Positions 8,489 to 18,960 are shown, counted from the stretch's first letter. The stretch: 64,000 bases of DNA from Treponema_I sp045599005 (GCA_045599005.1 JAZRVF010000015.1:62001-126000); one strand, 5' to 3'. Made by a program: numbers and translations. The notes: generated by a model from the letters alone, not told the origin.

Positions 8489-10801
8489 CTATTTCACCGT
8501 AAATTTCACAGTCGCTTTTTCTTCTTCTGTACAAACAGTCAGATTGTGAATCCCCTTCTCCACCGGAACCGTAAACATAAAAGGTCTTTCAACAGTAAAA
8601 CCTTGATTATCATAACGCACTGTCAGAAAATCGCTTTCATTGTTCCATAAAGTGCCAGAAGAACCGCCGCCGATCACAGAAACCGGAATCTGCTGTTTTA
8701 TGTCGTCACCGTTTTTGTAAAAAACGCTTCCATTTGCCGGCGCCACAATTGTAAGCGGATGGGATGAATAATCAATTTCCGCAATGCTTTCTGACTGAAT
8801 GGTCCAGGGTTCGTATATTGCCGGCAGAACAAGATGAATACTTCCTTCATCATCCTCAACGTGCCATGAGCAGGTCTCCATGCCAGCGGCACTACCCTTT
8901 CTGCTATACTCACTGATTCTGTGGTGGCAGTTTTTTCCCGGAAGCATCCCCGAAATAGAACAGACTTCGATTTTTTCGTATTCCACAGGCTGTCCGAAGT
9001 TTTCCGGTTCAAGGCCGGAAGTTTTATCACGCTCCGTCAGATAATCAAGCAATCTGCATGCAATATCCGCCGGAAGCGAACTTCCCGTTTTTCCCATAAC
9101 AGTGTTCCCTGAGAAATTTCCCATCCACACCCCGACTGTATAACGCGGAGTTGCGCCAACAGCAACAATGCTCTGATATTGGTTTGCAGTCCCTGTCTTG
9201 AAAATTGAGGGATACGTCGTCTCAAAAGACTGGGAAAGACCGAATCCTCCGGCTCTGGCACTTTTATCGCAGAGAAAATCCGCGATTATCCGGGTTATGT
9301 CTCTTTCAAAAACCTGTTTTGGTTCTCCATCAGCATTTTTGCTCAATTCTGCAGAGTCAATCAGATTTGTGGAAACAAGTTTTCCATCAGAAGCAAAAAC
9401 TGAAAAAGCGCGGACAAGTTCTTCAAGCGTCACTTCGCCGGCACCAAGAGACAGGCCCAGATCTGCTGACAGAGCCTGTTTTTCATCCAAAGAGTCAAAG
9501 CCCAGTCCGTGAAGAATCCTAATGTATTCTGGCACACCCAGAAGAGAAAGCGTATGGACAGCGGGAACATTCAGACTTGATGCAAGGGTTTTCCGGAGAA
9601 GAACGGGACCGTTGTATCTGTTGTTGAAGTTCTGTGGATAATAAATCCTTTCAGAACCGAATTCCATGGGAATATCAGCAAGAACAGAGTTTGGCTTAAG
9701 AATATCAGCTTCCAGAGCAGCGGCATACAGAAAAGGTTTCATACTGCTGCCCATCTGATTTCGCACGGTTATTCCGTCAATCTGGCCGGAATGCTCTTCG
9801 TCAAACCAATCATTGCTTCCCACATAGGCAAGAATCCGTCCCGTTCTGTTTTCAATAACGAGACAGGAACCGTTGTCAATGCGGTGGGTACCATTCTGTG
9901 CAAGATGATTCTTCACTTCGTATTCCGCCATGAACTGAAGAGAAGAATCCAATGTCAGGACAACAGGAGTTTTTGTAACTCCGGAATAAATCTGTCCGTA
10001 TTTTTCAGCATTTTCAGCCAGATCCCTTCCAGCACGTGTAACAGCATGAGGCGCATAAAAAGGAAACCTATGGATTTCAGCTGTACATGCTGTCTCAAGC
10101 AGATCCTGCTCTGTAATCCCGCTTTTCTTTCCTGCAAGGAGTGCTGCAGCCCCAGCTGTGTTCTCAGGGAATTTCACTGGGTTATAGGATTCCGGGCGCC
10201 GTGGAATGACCGCAAGACAAAGCACTTCAGCATCAGTCAGGTTTTCCAGTTTTTTCCCGAAAAAATACCATGAGGCAGAAGTGATTCCTTCCACATTGCT
10301 TCCAAAAGGCAGATTGTTCAGATAAAGTTCAAGGATTTCCTTCTTTGAAAGTTTCCCTTCAATCAGATAAGCCTGGAAACACTCCAGCAGTTTATTCCCG
10401 AATGTCCGGTTTTTCTCGGGACAGATTATCCGGGCCAGCTGCATTGTCACAGTCGAGGCGCCGCTCACCTGCTTTCTTGTGAAAACATTCTGGAAAAGCG
10501 CACGGCAGACCGAAAAGACATCAACACCGTAATGCCAGTAAAAACGGGAATCTTCAGCCTTGAGAAAAGCTTTCTGCACTTTCTCAGGGATTCTATCCAA
10601 TGGAGTAAACTCACGGCGCACACCATCACCCACAGTCTCCACCTGCAGAACAATCCCGTCAGAAGAAAGGAACACCCGGCTGTAAGAACGGTTCAAAAAA
10701 TCCGCCAGTTCAGGGAAAGAAAGTGTTTTAGGTACAAGAAAAAATGCCAGCACCACTGCGCAGACAGCAATGCCGGCAATTTTCCGGGATTTTTTCCTCA
10801 T
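8489..10801 (-). CDS. pbpC: Penicillin-binding protein 1C (bifunctional glycosyltransferase/transpeptidase)
   Basis: This 770-aa inner-membrane peptidoglycan synthase has one N-terminal membrane anchor (IAGIAVCAVVLAFFLV). Next is a GT51 transglycosylase domain with KAEDSRFYWHYGVD, including the catalytic Glu, and GASTVTMQLAR. The transpeptidase domain has SSMKPF (nucleophile Ser and Lys), SSLN (SxN) and KTGTAN (KTG). The C-terminal 100 residues match the PBP1C-specific C-terminal domain. It starts 13 bases after the large alpha-2-macroglobulin gene, the conserved partner arrangement known from E. coli yfhM-pbpC. All catalytic motifs are present. Confidence 0.94.
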   Translation of the reverse strand: MRKKSRKIAGIAVCAVVLAFFLVPKTLSFPELADFLNRSYSRVFLSSDGIVLQVETVGDGVRREFTPLDRIPEKVQKAFLKAEDSRFYWHYGVDVFSVCRALFQNVFTRKQVSGASTVTMQLARIICPEKNRTFGNKLLECFQAYLIEGKLSKKEILELYLNNLPFGSNVEGITSASWYFFGKKLENLTDAEVLCLAVIPRRPESYNPVKFPENTAGAAALLAGKKSGITEQDLLETACTAEIHRFPFYAPHAVTRAGRDLAENAEKYGQIYSGVTKTPVVLTLDSSLQFMAEYEVKNHLAQNGTHRIDNGSCLVIENRTGRILAYVGSNDWFDEEHSGQIDGITVRNQMGSSMKPFLYAAALEADILKPNSVLADIPMEFGSERIYYPQNFNNRYNGPVLLRKTLASSLNVPAVHTLSLLGVPEYIRILHGLGFDSLDEKQALSADLGLSLGAGEVTLEELVRAFSVFASDGKLVSTNLIDSAELSKNADGEPKQVFERDITRIIADFLCDKSARAGGFGLSQSFETTYPSIFKTGTANQYQSIVAVGATPRYTVGVWMGNFSGNTVMGKTGSSLPADIACRLLDYLTERDKTSGLEPENFGQPVEYEKIEVCSISGMLPGKNCHHRISEYSRKGSAAGMETCSWHVEDDEGSIHLVLPAIYEPWTIQSESIAEIDYSSHPLTIVAPANGSVFYKNGDDIKQQIPVSVIGGGSSGTLWNNESDFLTVRYDNQGFTVERPFMFTVPVEKGIHNLTVCTEEEKATVKFTVK

Positions 10802-10813
10802 CCCTCAGCAACC

Positions 10814-13800
10814 TCAGCGGATTGTGTAAAGATAACCGTCGCTGCGGCCGAAAATCTCCGGTTCATACATGCATTCCGCAAAAACAGGAGTTGTAGGATA
10901 AACACCGCGACGTTCAGCACGGAATGTAAATTCCACAGATGCATTGGTTCTCCAGGAATTCCAGTAATCCCAGAAATACTGGACCTCATTTTCCAGGATT
11001 GTGCAGTTGGAGTACCAGCCATTTGTAGTTTCTGCGGCACGTCCATTTGAGGCAAACTGAGAATCAAGAATTTCTGCACCGGAAGGAACAGGAACTCTCA
11101 ATGCCACATAACTGTATTCTTTGTCATAAGCAGAAAGTGCTACCTTAACTTTATAAATCCTTCCGCTAACCAGCTCAAGAACACAGGTTCCTTCTTTCGG
11201 CTTGATTTCCTCACCTGATTCATAATCAAAAAGTCTGTATTCCAACTGGAAACCTTCATCACGTGCCGTCTGCAGTTCATCAGGAATTGCGTAAGTCATC
11301 TGGGCACCGTAATACAATGTTCCCGTACCTTCGGAAGTGAATGTAAGCGGCAGAGCCACATCCTGCTTCAGACCGCTGAGTTTTTCACCGGAGAAGTCCT
11401 CCTGGACAGTTTTTCCGTTCAGATTCTGGGGATATTTGAAATGCTCGTTCAACATTTCAATTCCGCCCAGAGAAATCACAGCGTTAAAATCAGTTTTTCT
11501 TACATTACGCGCATCCATATATGCGTTGATACTTTCAAGAATCTGGGCTGTAGTCGCTGTATTTGACCAGTAACCCGCTCTCTGAACCTGAAGAATCGTG
11601 AACAGCAGTCTGTCGATCATGGAATCTTCCGGGTTCTGGGAAATCAGCAGCTGCATTGCGGCAGCCATGATTCCGTTCTTGGAAAGGTAATAGGAACCGC
11701 CCCAACTGTAGAAACTCATATCAACAGAACGCAGATTGGGCCGCATATAAGCTTTGACGATTCCGGCACATGTCTCAGCCCGTGTCGCTGCTTTTTCACC
11801 TGTTTTGTTTGCATAGGCAAGACCACAGTAAACCGTTGAGTACAGATCTGTAGTTTTGTACAGGGCATACATCTCATCAAGCAGATTATCTAGGTCCGAT
11901 CTTCCAAGCAGGCTGAAAACATAGCATCCGTAAGCAGAAATCTTGTTTCCTGAATTCAACTCTTTCACAATATATCTGCAGAGAGAATCAATATTGATGG
12001 CCATGTCAGAAGCCTTATACCCGTTCTTGAGACCGGCCGCATAAATATGGGCAATCCTCAGTGAGACATAAAGGTTCTCTTTTTCTTTGTCATCAGGCCA
12101 GTAGGGGAATCCGCCGTTATCATGCTGAACATCCTTCCACTCTGCCATTTCTGCTTTCACAACAGCCCTGACATCATACACGCGGGAATTCATTCCCAGA
12201 TCCTGGATATTATCGCCGAAAATAACCAGAGGCAGGATTTTTGAACTCCGCTGTTCCATACATCCGTAGGGATAGTCAAAAAGATAGTTCACACTGGAAG
12301 AAAGAAGTCCCAGCTGTGTACCGTCCGCCGTCACCTTGATGTTTCCGATACCGTCATCCATAAAGCCGGGAATCACAACTTTTTCCGTTGCGGAAGCTTT
12401 TCCATTTTCTACAGGATCCAATGTGCCAAGAAGAGCAACAGTCTCATAGGAATAACTCTTCTCTATTGCCATCCGTGAAACAAGTTTTTCTTTCAGAGCC
12501 CCGCAGGAAACTGTGTATACAAATTCAACATTTCCAACATCTTCCGCGGCAACATCAAAATAGGCCACTGTGCTCCGTCCGGGAGGAACAATCACTGTGC
12601 AGGATTTCTCACCGTCAATGAAAGCTTTTCCAACCTTTGTCATACGGCCGGCAGCTGTGTCTTCTGAATAATTGCCCTTCGGATCACGGATTTCCATTGA
12701 CACACTGATTTCCTGCGTTTCGTCAGTAATATTCGTAATCAGAACACCGCATTCTGCTGTGTCACGCACACGGAGTCTGTTGGGCTGAACCGCCTGAATG
12801 TTAACCGGATTCTGAACTGCGAATTCGTCTTCCTGCAGAGCGAACAGATCATTTTTCACGCCGAAAGCGGTCACCCGGAATGTGGAAAGATTGCTGGGCA
12901 CTGTGAAAGTAAATGAAACAGTTCCGTCTTCACCTGTAAACAGAGCAGGCTCAAAGAAAGCAGTAGGTCTGAAATCATCACGTTCATCACCATCTTTCTC
13001 GGCGTCACCACCCTGAAGGTTCGCAACACTGTAAGTAACAGGATCCATCAGGAAATAACGGCTGTCACCGCCAGAAACACACAGAGGATAGCGGCTTCTG
13101 CTGTAGAAGAATGAGATCGGGTCAGAAACATGGTAATCAATCAGGTCAAGGACTGCCCTGTCAACACCCATTACAGAAATTTCCGCATCAGCAAGAGGTT
13201 TGCCACCGCGGGTTGCCTTTACAAACACTGTTGCAGTGTCTCCAGGTTTGTAAACCTCTTTGTCAGTTTCAACATCAATTGAGAAAGCTTTTGCCTGAGG
13301 ATCAACAAAAAGACTTGTCACGCCGTAATAAGCTTTAGGCTTGCCCAAATCTTTCTCGCCATATTCGTGGACAGGTTCCCCTTCACGCACAGAATATGAG
13401 GCAACGGAAACATAAACCACCGGCAGATAATTTCTTGCGATCGGAACCTCAAAGACATTGCAGTTTTCTTCAAAATGCATGACTTCTTCAGTAAAGATTC
13501 CCTCTCGTTCCACAGTCACCAGATAATCACCTTTCGGCAGCGGGCTTTCCAGAAGAATCTGTGCAGTGTCGCCGGGAACATACATGCTCTGGTCAGGAGT
13601 CAGTTTAAGCTGAGTAGAATTGCTTCCGCCGCTCCAGGATGCACCGCTTCCGGAAACATAGAATTCATATTCCGTAATTACATCACGGTACAGTTTATCC
13701 TTGCCCTCAAGTTTAAGTTTGTACCAGCCGGAATTCTTCGGCTGCACGGTAAGAGACGTTATTCCTCCAACACTGATTTTGCCGGTCTTCTCTATATCAG

Positions 13801-16800
13801 TCCGTTCTACCCAACGTTCATAGATTTGTCCGTCAACACTGCTCTGATAATCGTAAGTCCAGTAGGTACGGCTCAACTGGTAGGAAATAGAACCGTAAAC
13901 ATTGGACAAATCAGACAGAATCTCAGATTCCGGAGTAACCAGCACAACAGGGAAGTTCAGAGCCTCCCCGCTCTTTGCAAAACCACGGAGTCCGGCAGGC
14001 TTTTTCACACCGATGTAATAAGAAGCAGGGTGAACAAGAACAGAACCTGATGTGGCAATGCGCTGATTGCTTACGTCAGTTGCTGAGACCTCAAGAGAAT
14101 AACGGTAAGGCATTGCCTTGAAATTCTTGCCGGTTGCAAAGGAAAGAGAAACATGACCTGAGGAATCCAGCAGTCCCTCCTCTCCGCTTGCATAGTCTTC
14201 ATAACCGTAACTGTCAATCAGACCGTATGTATATTCCCGGAGTTTTTTGTCCGAAGGCGTAAAATAAGTCGGCTTTTTATAAAGAGATGCACTGTAATCC
14301 GCCTCAGCAAGATAACCGCCGGCAAGATAGGAAGCAGCAAATTCACCCCTGATTGAATCACCGGCAATCAGCGTCCGGTTGTCAAGTTTAAGCTCAGACT
14401 GGATTTTCAGCGGCGTGAAGTAAGCGACTGTAAAGCGGATGCGCTGAGTATCTTTTCCACTGTACTCAATCACGTAGTCTCCCGGCTCCAGATTCTCAGG
14501 CAGTGTGAAGGATCCCCAGAAACTTCCTGATTCCGTGGTGGTTCCAGAAAGCCAGTCCAGAGTGGATGCATTCCATGAATCCTCACGCAATGTAACTCTA
14601 TAGCTTCCATTATAGGAGGCAAGTCTTCCCAGGGATTTTATCTTTTCTATACCGCGGAAAGAAACAGTCTCACCGGGTTTATAAAGTCCCCTGTCACAGA
14701 ACATGAAAACTTCGCTGTAATCAGAAAACCCGTAGGGAACACTTGAACTGCTTACATTGGAACTCCATGTGGAATGACCTGAAAGCGTAAACTGAATGCA
14801 GTCATCATCAGTTTTTACGGTGAATACAGGAGAAGAATAATTTTTCTTCACATTCGAATTTGTGTACATTTTCTCCGCAGTTTCGTAATCAACCGGGATT
14901 ACGGCAAAGCCTTCAGAATCTGTCTTCACCACCTGAGAATCATAAGATGCGACTTTCAGATGGAAACTGACTTCAGCGCCGGCAACTGGCTCGTCTGTGT
15001 CCAGAGTCCTTACCATCACAACAGCCTTGTTGACTCCGAAACGCACAGATGCCGCAAGATTTGTAACCTGAATGTTCAGATAATTCGTTGAGTCAGAGAC
15101 CTTCAGATCTCCATAATAATCGTAGTATTCATAAGGAATGTTCGCCAGAAACTGAACACTTCCCTTTCCATTCTCAAGACAGGGTTCCAGATCAATTTCC
15201 TGGAAAAGGTGCACGTTCCGCTGGAAATAATCCAGAGACTTTGCAACCGCACTGTTCTTAAGAATGCTCTTAATGGAAGAAGGTGCATAATAATCCAGAG
15301 GAGAATCAGTTTTCCGGATCAGATAGGAAGCTGACTCAGAAGCATTCATATACTCAAAGAGGATTTTGTGGGCAAACTGAGACTCCAGCATAACATTGCC
15401 TGAATCAAGAAATTTGACAAATCCGGAAAAATCATGCCCTTCAAGATTTACTTTCTTTGAATTTGAAAGAACATCTCCCCGTTTGCTCCTCAGTTTATCC
15501 GTTGTGGAAATCTTACCGGTCTCTCCCGGTTTCAGAGGAATGTAGGGAATCTCAATGTAAGAACCCCAGCAGTAAAAATTGTCTTCCGTCAGTTCAAAAC
15601 CTTCCACATCAAGTCCCTCAAGAACTGTTGATTTGTCCACAGGCTGATTGAAATAGAAAGTCACGCTGCTTTTGTACTGTTCCACATTAGTCACTTCAAA
15701 AGGAATGAGCGTATTGAAGTATTTGTAAGTGATTCTTTCCCCGTCCAGGGAAGTTGTCTTTACGGTGACTTTGTTCTTTGTCTCAAGAGGATCCGTCACT
15801 TCAATGTAATAATACTTCGTGCGTCCGTTCCCGTCGGCACCGTCAGGAGTCGCAATGTATGAAAGTTTTTTTCCTGTCCGGTAATCACCCAGAAGCACAA
15901 CAGTAGACTGATAGACTTCGTCAAGCGTAATGGGAGAATTGAGGCCGATCTGGAAATATTTTGCAGTCGGCAGATCAATACCTGCAGAAGAATCATAAGT
16001 GTAGGAACTTTTTACTCCGGGCCGTGCACCGTAATCAAGCCATGTAAGCTGAAGATCTTCGCCTTTGGTGCTGAATTCCAGAGTTCCGGAAATTTTCTCG
16101 CCGTTTACAGAAACAAGATCTTTGTTGACAGTGATTGTGTATTTTGTACCGGTGTGAGCATATTCTTCAGCAATGTATGAAAGAGTTTTTGTTCCGTTCC
16201 ACTGGTAATGACCTTTCAGAGGAGGATTGATGCTGAAAATCTTTGCTGCCTCTTCCTGCTCCACTTTTTTGTCGTTAAGGGCAGACAGGTTTTTGACTGA
16301 ATCAGAGAATTCCACGTAAAAAGTCGGATAGTTGTAACTTCCGGGTATGTAAGCTCTCGGACCCCAGTCAGAGACATAAAGTTTTTTCGGTGCAGCGACT
16401 GTCTGAGAAGAAACCGTCTGTGCGGAAGAAACTGCCCCGGTTTTTGAGTCTGCAGTCGCAGAAACACTGTCGTCTCCTTCAAAACCTGAAAGATCAGGCT
16501 GGAAATCAACAGACATCGCCTCTGGAACTTCCATCTCAGCAAGTCTTTCATAATATTCGGCAAGAGAAATCTTTCTGTCAGAATAAACAGTCTGGTAGTC
16601 ATCCAGATCCCTTAGCCCAGGGACATAATCCGTCGGCCGTTCATCAGAAGCTGGCTTTGAGTTCAGGCTGACTTTTTTTGCTTCAGAACGGGGTTCGATA
16701 TTCAGAGGTCTGTAATCAAGATCAAAGAGAAGCTCCATCTCCTCTGTTTTGGAAAGCGGCCCTGAAGGAACATCATCCGGTGCATAATCAATCAATACCG

Positions 16801-17032
16801 GCTCAGACTCCTGCTCCAGTTCATTCTCCAGTTTCTGCTCCTGCTGGACAGGCTCCGGAGAAACAGTCTTTTCAACAGGATTTTTCACGTCCGCAAGGAT
16901 TTCATCAGTTACAGTTTCTTCTGCAGCTGAAGGTTCCACCAAGTCACTCTTGGAGTTACAACCTGAAAGGGTCAGAGCCAGCATCAGAACTGACAGAATG
17001 ACCAATCTTCCGACAAACATTTTTCTCTTCAT
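10814..17032 (-). CDS. Bacterial alpha-2-macroglobulin lipoprotein with thioester
   Basis: The protein is 2072 aa. The start at 17032 is preferred because GAGGA sits 6 bases upstream; an ATG two codons earlier lacks room for a site. A lipoprotein signal peptide with lipobox LSGC predicts periplasmic anchoring. After a Glu/Pro/Ser-rich spacer (residues about 25-200) come repeated MG beta-domains. The bait region lies around GGDAEKDGDERDD, and the thioester motif YPYGCMEQRSSK contains the Cys-x-Glu-Gln that forms the reactive bond. An alpha-helical complement-like domain and a receptor-like C-terminal domain follow. Such proteins are thought to trap proteases that breach the envelope, while PbpC, encoded next, repairs the wall. 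The length exceeds the roughly 1650 aa of E. coli YfhM. Confidence 0.92.
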   Translation of the reverse strand: MKRKMFVGRLVILSVLMLALTLSGCNSKSDLVEPSAAEETVTDEILADVKNPVEKTVSPEPVQQEQKLENELEQESEPVLIDYAPDDVPSGPLSKTEEMELLFDLDYRPLNIEPRSEAKKVSLNSKPASDERPTDYVPGLRDLDDYQTVYSDRKISLAEYYERLAEMEVPEAMSVDFQPDLSGFEGDDSVSATADSKTGAVSSAQTVSSQTVAAPKKLYVSDWGPRAYIPGSYNYPTFYVEFSDSVKNLSALNDKKVEQEEAAKIFSINPPLKGHYQWNGTKTLSYIAEEYAHTGTKYTITVNKDLVSVNGEKISGTLEFSTKGEDLQLTWLDYGARPGVKSSYTYDSSAGIDLPTAKYFQIGLNSPITLDEVYQSTVVLLGDYRTGKKLSYIATPDGADGNGRTKYYYIEVTDPLETKNKVTVKTTSLDGERITYKYFNTLIPFEVTNVEQYKSSVTFYFNQPVDKSTVLEGLDVEGFELTEDNFYCWGSYIEIPYIPLKPGETGKISTTDKLRSKRGDVLSNSKKVNLEGHDFSGFVKFLDSGNVMLESQFAHKILFEYMNASESASYLIRKTDSPLDYYAPSSIKSILKNSAVAKSLDYFQRNVHLFQEIDLEPCLENGKGSVQFLANIPYEYYDYYGDLKVSDSTNYLNIQVTNLAASVRFGVNKAVVMVRTLDTDEPVAGAEVSFHLKVASYDSQVVKTDSEGFAVIPVDYETAEKMYTNSNVKKNYSSPVFTVKTDDDCIQFTLSGHSTWSSNVSSSSVPYGFSDYSEVFMFCDRGLYKPGETVSFRGIEKIKSLGRLASYNGSYRVTLREDSWNASTLDWLSGTTTESGSFWGSFTLPENLEPGDYVIEYSGKDTQRIRFTVAYFTPLKIQSELKLDNRTLIAGDSIRGEFAASYLAGGYLAEADYSASLYKKPTYFTPSDKKLREYTYGLIDSYGYEDYASGEEGLLDSSGHVSLSFATGKNFKAMPYRYSLEVSATDVSNQRIATSGSVLVHPASYYIGVKKPAGLRGFAKSGEALNFPVVLVTPESEILSDLSNVYGSISYQLSRTYWTYDYQSSVDGQIYERWVERTDIEKTGKISVGGITSLTVQPKNSGWYKLKLEGKDKLYRDVITEYEFYVSGSGASWSGGSNSTQLKLTPDQSMYVPGDTAQILLESPLPKGDYLVTVEREGIFTEEVMHFEENCNVFEVPIARNYLPVVYVSVASYSVREGEPVHEYGEKDLGKPKAYYGVTSLFVDPQAKAFSIDVETDKEVYKPGDTATVFVKATRGGKPLADAEISVMGVDRAVLDLIDYHVSDPISFFYSRSRYPLCVSGGDSRYFLMDPVTYSVANLQGGDAEKDGDERDDFRPTAFFEPALFTGEDGTVSFTFTVPSNLSTFRVTAFGVKNDLFALQEDEFAVQNPVNIQAVQPNRLRVRDTAECGVLITNITDETQEISVSMEIRDPKGNYSEDTAAGRMTKVGKAFIDGEKSCTVIVPPGRSTVAYFDVAAEDVGNVEFVYTVSCGALKEKLVSRMAIEKSYSYETVALLGTLDPVENGKASATEKVVIPGFMDDGIGNIKVTADGTQLGLLSSSVNYLFDYPYGCMEQRSSKILPLVIFGDNIQDLGMNSRVYDVRAVVKAEMAEWKDVQHDNGGFPYWPDDKEKENLYVSLRIAHIYAAGLKNGYKASDMAINIDSLCRYIVKELNSGNKISAYGCYVFSLLGRSDLDNLLDEMYALYKTTDLYSTVYCGLAYANKTGEKAATRAETCAGIVKAYMRPNLRSVDMSFYSWGGSYYLSKNGIMAAAMQLLISQNPEDSMIDRLLFTILQVQRAGYWSNTATTAQILESINAYMDARNVRKTDFNAVISLGGIEMLNEHFKYPQNLNGKTVQEDFSGEKLSGLKQDVALPLTFTSEGTGTLYYGAQMTYAIPDELQTARDEGFQLEYRLFDYESGEEIKPKEGTCVLELVSGRIYKVKVALSAYDKEYSYVALRVPVPSGAEILDSQFASNGRAAETTNGWYSNCTILENEVQYFWDYWNSWRTNASVEFTFRAERRGVYPTTPVFAECMYEPEIFGRSDGYLYTIR

Positions 17033-17201
17033 AATCATTCCTCAACAGAGATTCTTATCCAGAACCTGAAAGAAACTCCGTTCAATAAAGTGATTTTACA
17101 TTTATTATAGAAGAAAAAAAACGGATTATCAACAAAAGGGAACATTTCTGTAAAAAAAAATAATTCTAGAAGAAAAAGTTGCTTTTTTTTTATCAAACCT
17201 G

Positions 17202-17230
17202 TTGACACTTTTTTCTGAAATCTATAATAT
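17202..17230 (+). promoter_or_regulatory. Strong tRNA promoter
   Basis: A consensus TTGACA (17202-17207) stands 17 bases from TAATAT (17225-17230), which overlaps a TATAAT at 15 bases. It immediately precedes the tRNA-Leu gene and probably drives both tRNAs. Confidence 0.75.
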
Positions 17231-17244
17231 CATAAATGTCCTGA

Positions 17245-17324
17245 GCGAGAGTGGTGAAATTGGCAGACACGCTAGACTTAGGATCTAGTGCTTCGGCGTA
17301 AGGGTTCAAGTCCCTTCTCTCGCA
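17245..17324 (+). tRNA. tRNA-Leu (anticodon UAG)
   Basis: The acceptor GCGAGAG pairs with CTCTCGC and is followed by discriminator A. The anticodon stem CTAGA/TCTAG carries loop CTTAGGA, so the anticodon is UAG (reads CUN). The variable region is extended (TGCTTCGGCGTA), as in class II tRNAs, and the T-loop is TTCAAGT. CCA is not encoded. Confidence 0.93.
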
Positions 17325-17371
17325 GAAAACTAGGCAAGAGAATGAATACGAGTTGTATTCGTTACATACTT

Positions 17372-17443
17372 GCGGGAATAGCTCAGTGGTAGAGCGCCAC
17401 CTTGCCAAGGTGGATGTCGCGGGTCCGACTCCCGTTTCCCGCT
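17372..17443 (+). tRNA. tRNA-Gly (anticodon GCC)
   Basis: The acceptor GCGGGAA pairs with TTCCCGC, discriminator T. The D arm is TAGCTCAGTGGTAGAGC. The anticodon stem CCACC/GGTGG holds loop TTGCCAA (anticodon GCC), and the T arm is GCGGGTCCGACTCCCGT. CCA is not encoded. It lies 47 bases after tRNA-Leu with no promoter or terminator between them, so they are probably co-transcribed. Confidence 0.93.
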
Positions 17444-17451
17444 CTAAGCGA

Positions 17452-17486
17452 AAGCGATTCGGAGAAATCTGAATCGCTTTTTTTTT
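17452..17486 (+). terminator. Intrinsic terminator after the tRNA pair
   Basis: A perfect 9-bp stem AAGCGATTC / GAATCGCTT with a 10-base loop is followed by a run of T. Confidence 0.85.
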
Positions 17487-17530
17487 AATATTTTATTTTG
17501 GTCCTATTTTTGGACAAAAAGGAAAATCCT

Positions 17531-18898
17531 GTGAAATTAACCAAGGAAATTGAAAAGCTTGAGAAGTCTGCTGTAAAACTTACAGTGACAATCGGCAAGA
17601 AAGATGTTGCAGCAGCATACACCGAGACAGTCAACAAATACGCAAAGAACGTACAGATTCCCGGATTCCGCAAAGGAAAAGCACCTGTTTCTGTCCTGGA
17701 GAACAAATTCGGTGAAGCACTCAAAAATGATGCCACAGCTGATCTGGTAGAAAAAGCACTTGGCGAGATTTTTGACGAATTTGACAAGGAAGATTCTGAA
17801 GCACGTCCTATTCCCTATGCACAGCCTGCACTGGAATCAATGCCCAAAATGGAGACAAACAAAGACCTTAAATTTGTTGTCACTTACGATGTGTTCCCCA
17901 AAGTTGAGGTAACTGACCTTTCCGGCATTGAAGTTGAGGAAGCTCAGGTTTCTGTAACAGACGATGACATTGCGGACGAGCTCAATGACATCCGTGAGCG
18001 CAACGCCATGGTGATTGACAAAGATGACGGTGCCGCAATCGCAGACAAAGACATTGTAACAATGAACTACTGCGAGCTTGATGAAAAGGATGCAGTTATT
18101 GACGGTTCTTCCCGTGAGGATTTTGTCTGCACAATGGGAACAAACATGAACCTGTACAAATTTGATGACGAGATCATCGGCATGAAGAAAGGTGATACAA
18201 AAGACATCACAAAAACATTTGCTGAAGATTTTGAAGACAAAGATCTGGCTGGAAAGACAAAGAAAATCCGTGTTACAGTCACAGGCGTTAAAGTGAAGGA
18301 CATTCCTGAACTGGATGACGATCTTGCACAGGACGTGAACGAAAAATACAAGACAGTTGATGATCTTAAGAACGCTCTTAAGAAAGACATGGCAAACGCA
18401 GCAGAGCGCCGTGTTAAAGAGAAGAAAACCAATGAGCTCATCGAGAAACTCATTGAGAAATATCCCTTTGAACTGCCCCAGTCACTGCTTTCAATGGAGC
18501 TTGAGAACCGCTGGAGAATGATTGCACAGCAGTTCCAGACAACTCCTGAGCAACTTGACAAGATGGTTCTTGCTTCCGGCCAGACACGTGAATCAATGAT
18601 CACACAGTGGACAGGCGACGCTGAGAAGAATCTTAAAGGCCGCGTTATTGTTGAAAGCCTTCTGAAAGCCCGTGACATCACAGTTACACCTGAGGAAGTT
18701 GAGGCTGAGTATGCAGTTATTGCTGACAAATCAAGCACAACTGTGGAAGAAGTAAAAAAACACTATGCGGATCCCCGTCAAAAAGAGTATCTTATTGATG
18801 ACATCAAAGAGACAAAACTTTACGATCAGCTGTTTGCCGAGATCAAGGTGACAAAAGGCAAGACAGTTTCGTTCAAAGAGCTGTTTCAGGCTGAATAA
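17531..18898 (+). CDS. tig: Trigger factor, ribosome-associated chaperone and prolyl isomerase
   Basis: Translated from 17531 the protein is 455 aa. The GTG start is chosen because AAAAAGGAAAA stands just upstream and VKLTKEIEKLEKSAVKL aligns with the usual trigger-factor N terminus; a longer reading adds non-family residues. The ribosome-binding signature is PGFRKGKAP (family GFRxGKxP). A PPIase FKBP-like middle domain runs over about residues 140-235, and the C-terminal helical substrate cradle includes PFELPQSLL. It binds nascent chains at the ribosomal exit tunnel. clpP and clpX follow in the common tig-clpP-clpX order. Confidence 0.95.
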   Translation: MKLTKEIEKLEKSAVKLTVTIGKKDVAAAYTETVNKYAKNVQIPGFRKGKAPVSVLENKFGEALKNDATADLVEKALGEIFDEFDKEDSEARPIPYAQPALESMPKMETNKDLKFVVTYDVFPKVEVTDLSGIEVEEAQVSVTDDDIADELNDIRERNAMVIDKDDGAAIADKDIVTMNYCELDEKDAVIDGSSREDFVCTMGTNMNLYKFDDEIIGMKKGDTKDITKTFAEDFEDKDLAGKTKKIRVTVTGVKVKDIPELDDDLAQDVNEKYKTVDDLKNALKKDMANAAERRVKEKKTNELIEKLIEKYPFELPQSLLSMELENRWRMIAQQFQTTPEQLDKMVLASGQTRESMITQWTGDAEKNLKGRVIVESLLKARDITVTPEEVEAEYAVIADKSSTTVEEVKKHYADPRQKEYLIDDIKETKLYDQLFAEIKVTKGKTVSFKELFQAE

Positions 18899-18916
18899 GC
18901 ATCCCGAATAACAACT

Positions 18917-18960
18917 TAGGGCTGTCGATTCAACTTTGAACAGACAGTCCTTTGTTGTTT
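18917..18960 (+). terminator. Weak hairpin between tig and clpP
   Basis: GGGCTGTC and GACAGTCC form a 7-of-8 bp stem, followed by TTTGTTGTTTT. It resembles a partial terminator that could lower clpPX transcription relative to tig. Confidence 0.45.

Noticed and set aside
17498..17530. Upstream start for trigger factor
   Set aside because: The added 11 residues do not match the family, and AAAAAGGAAAA fits the GTG at 17531.
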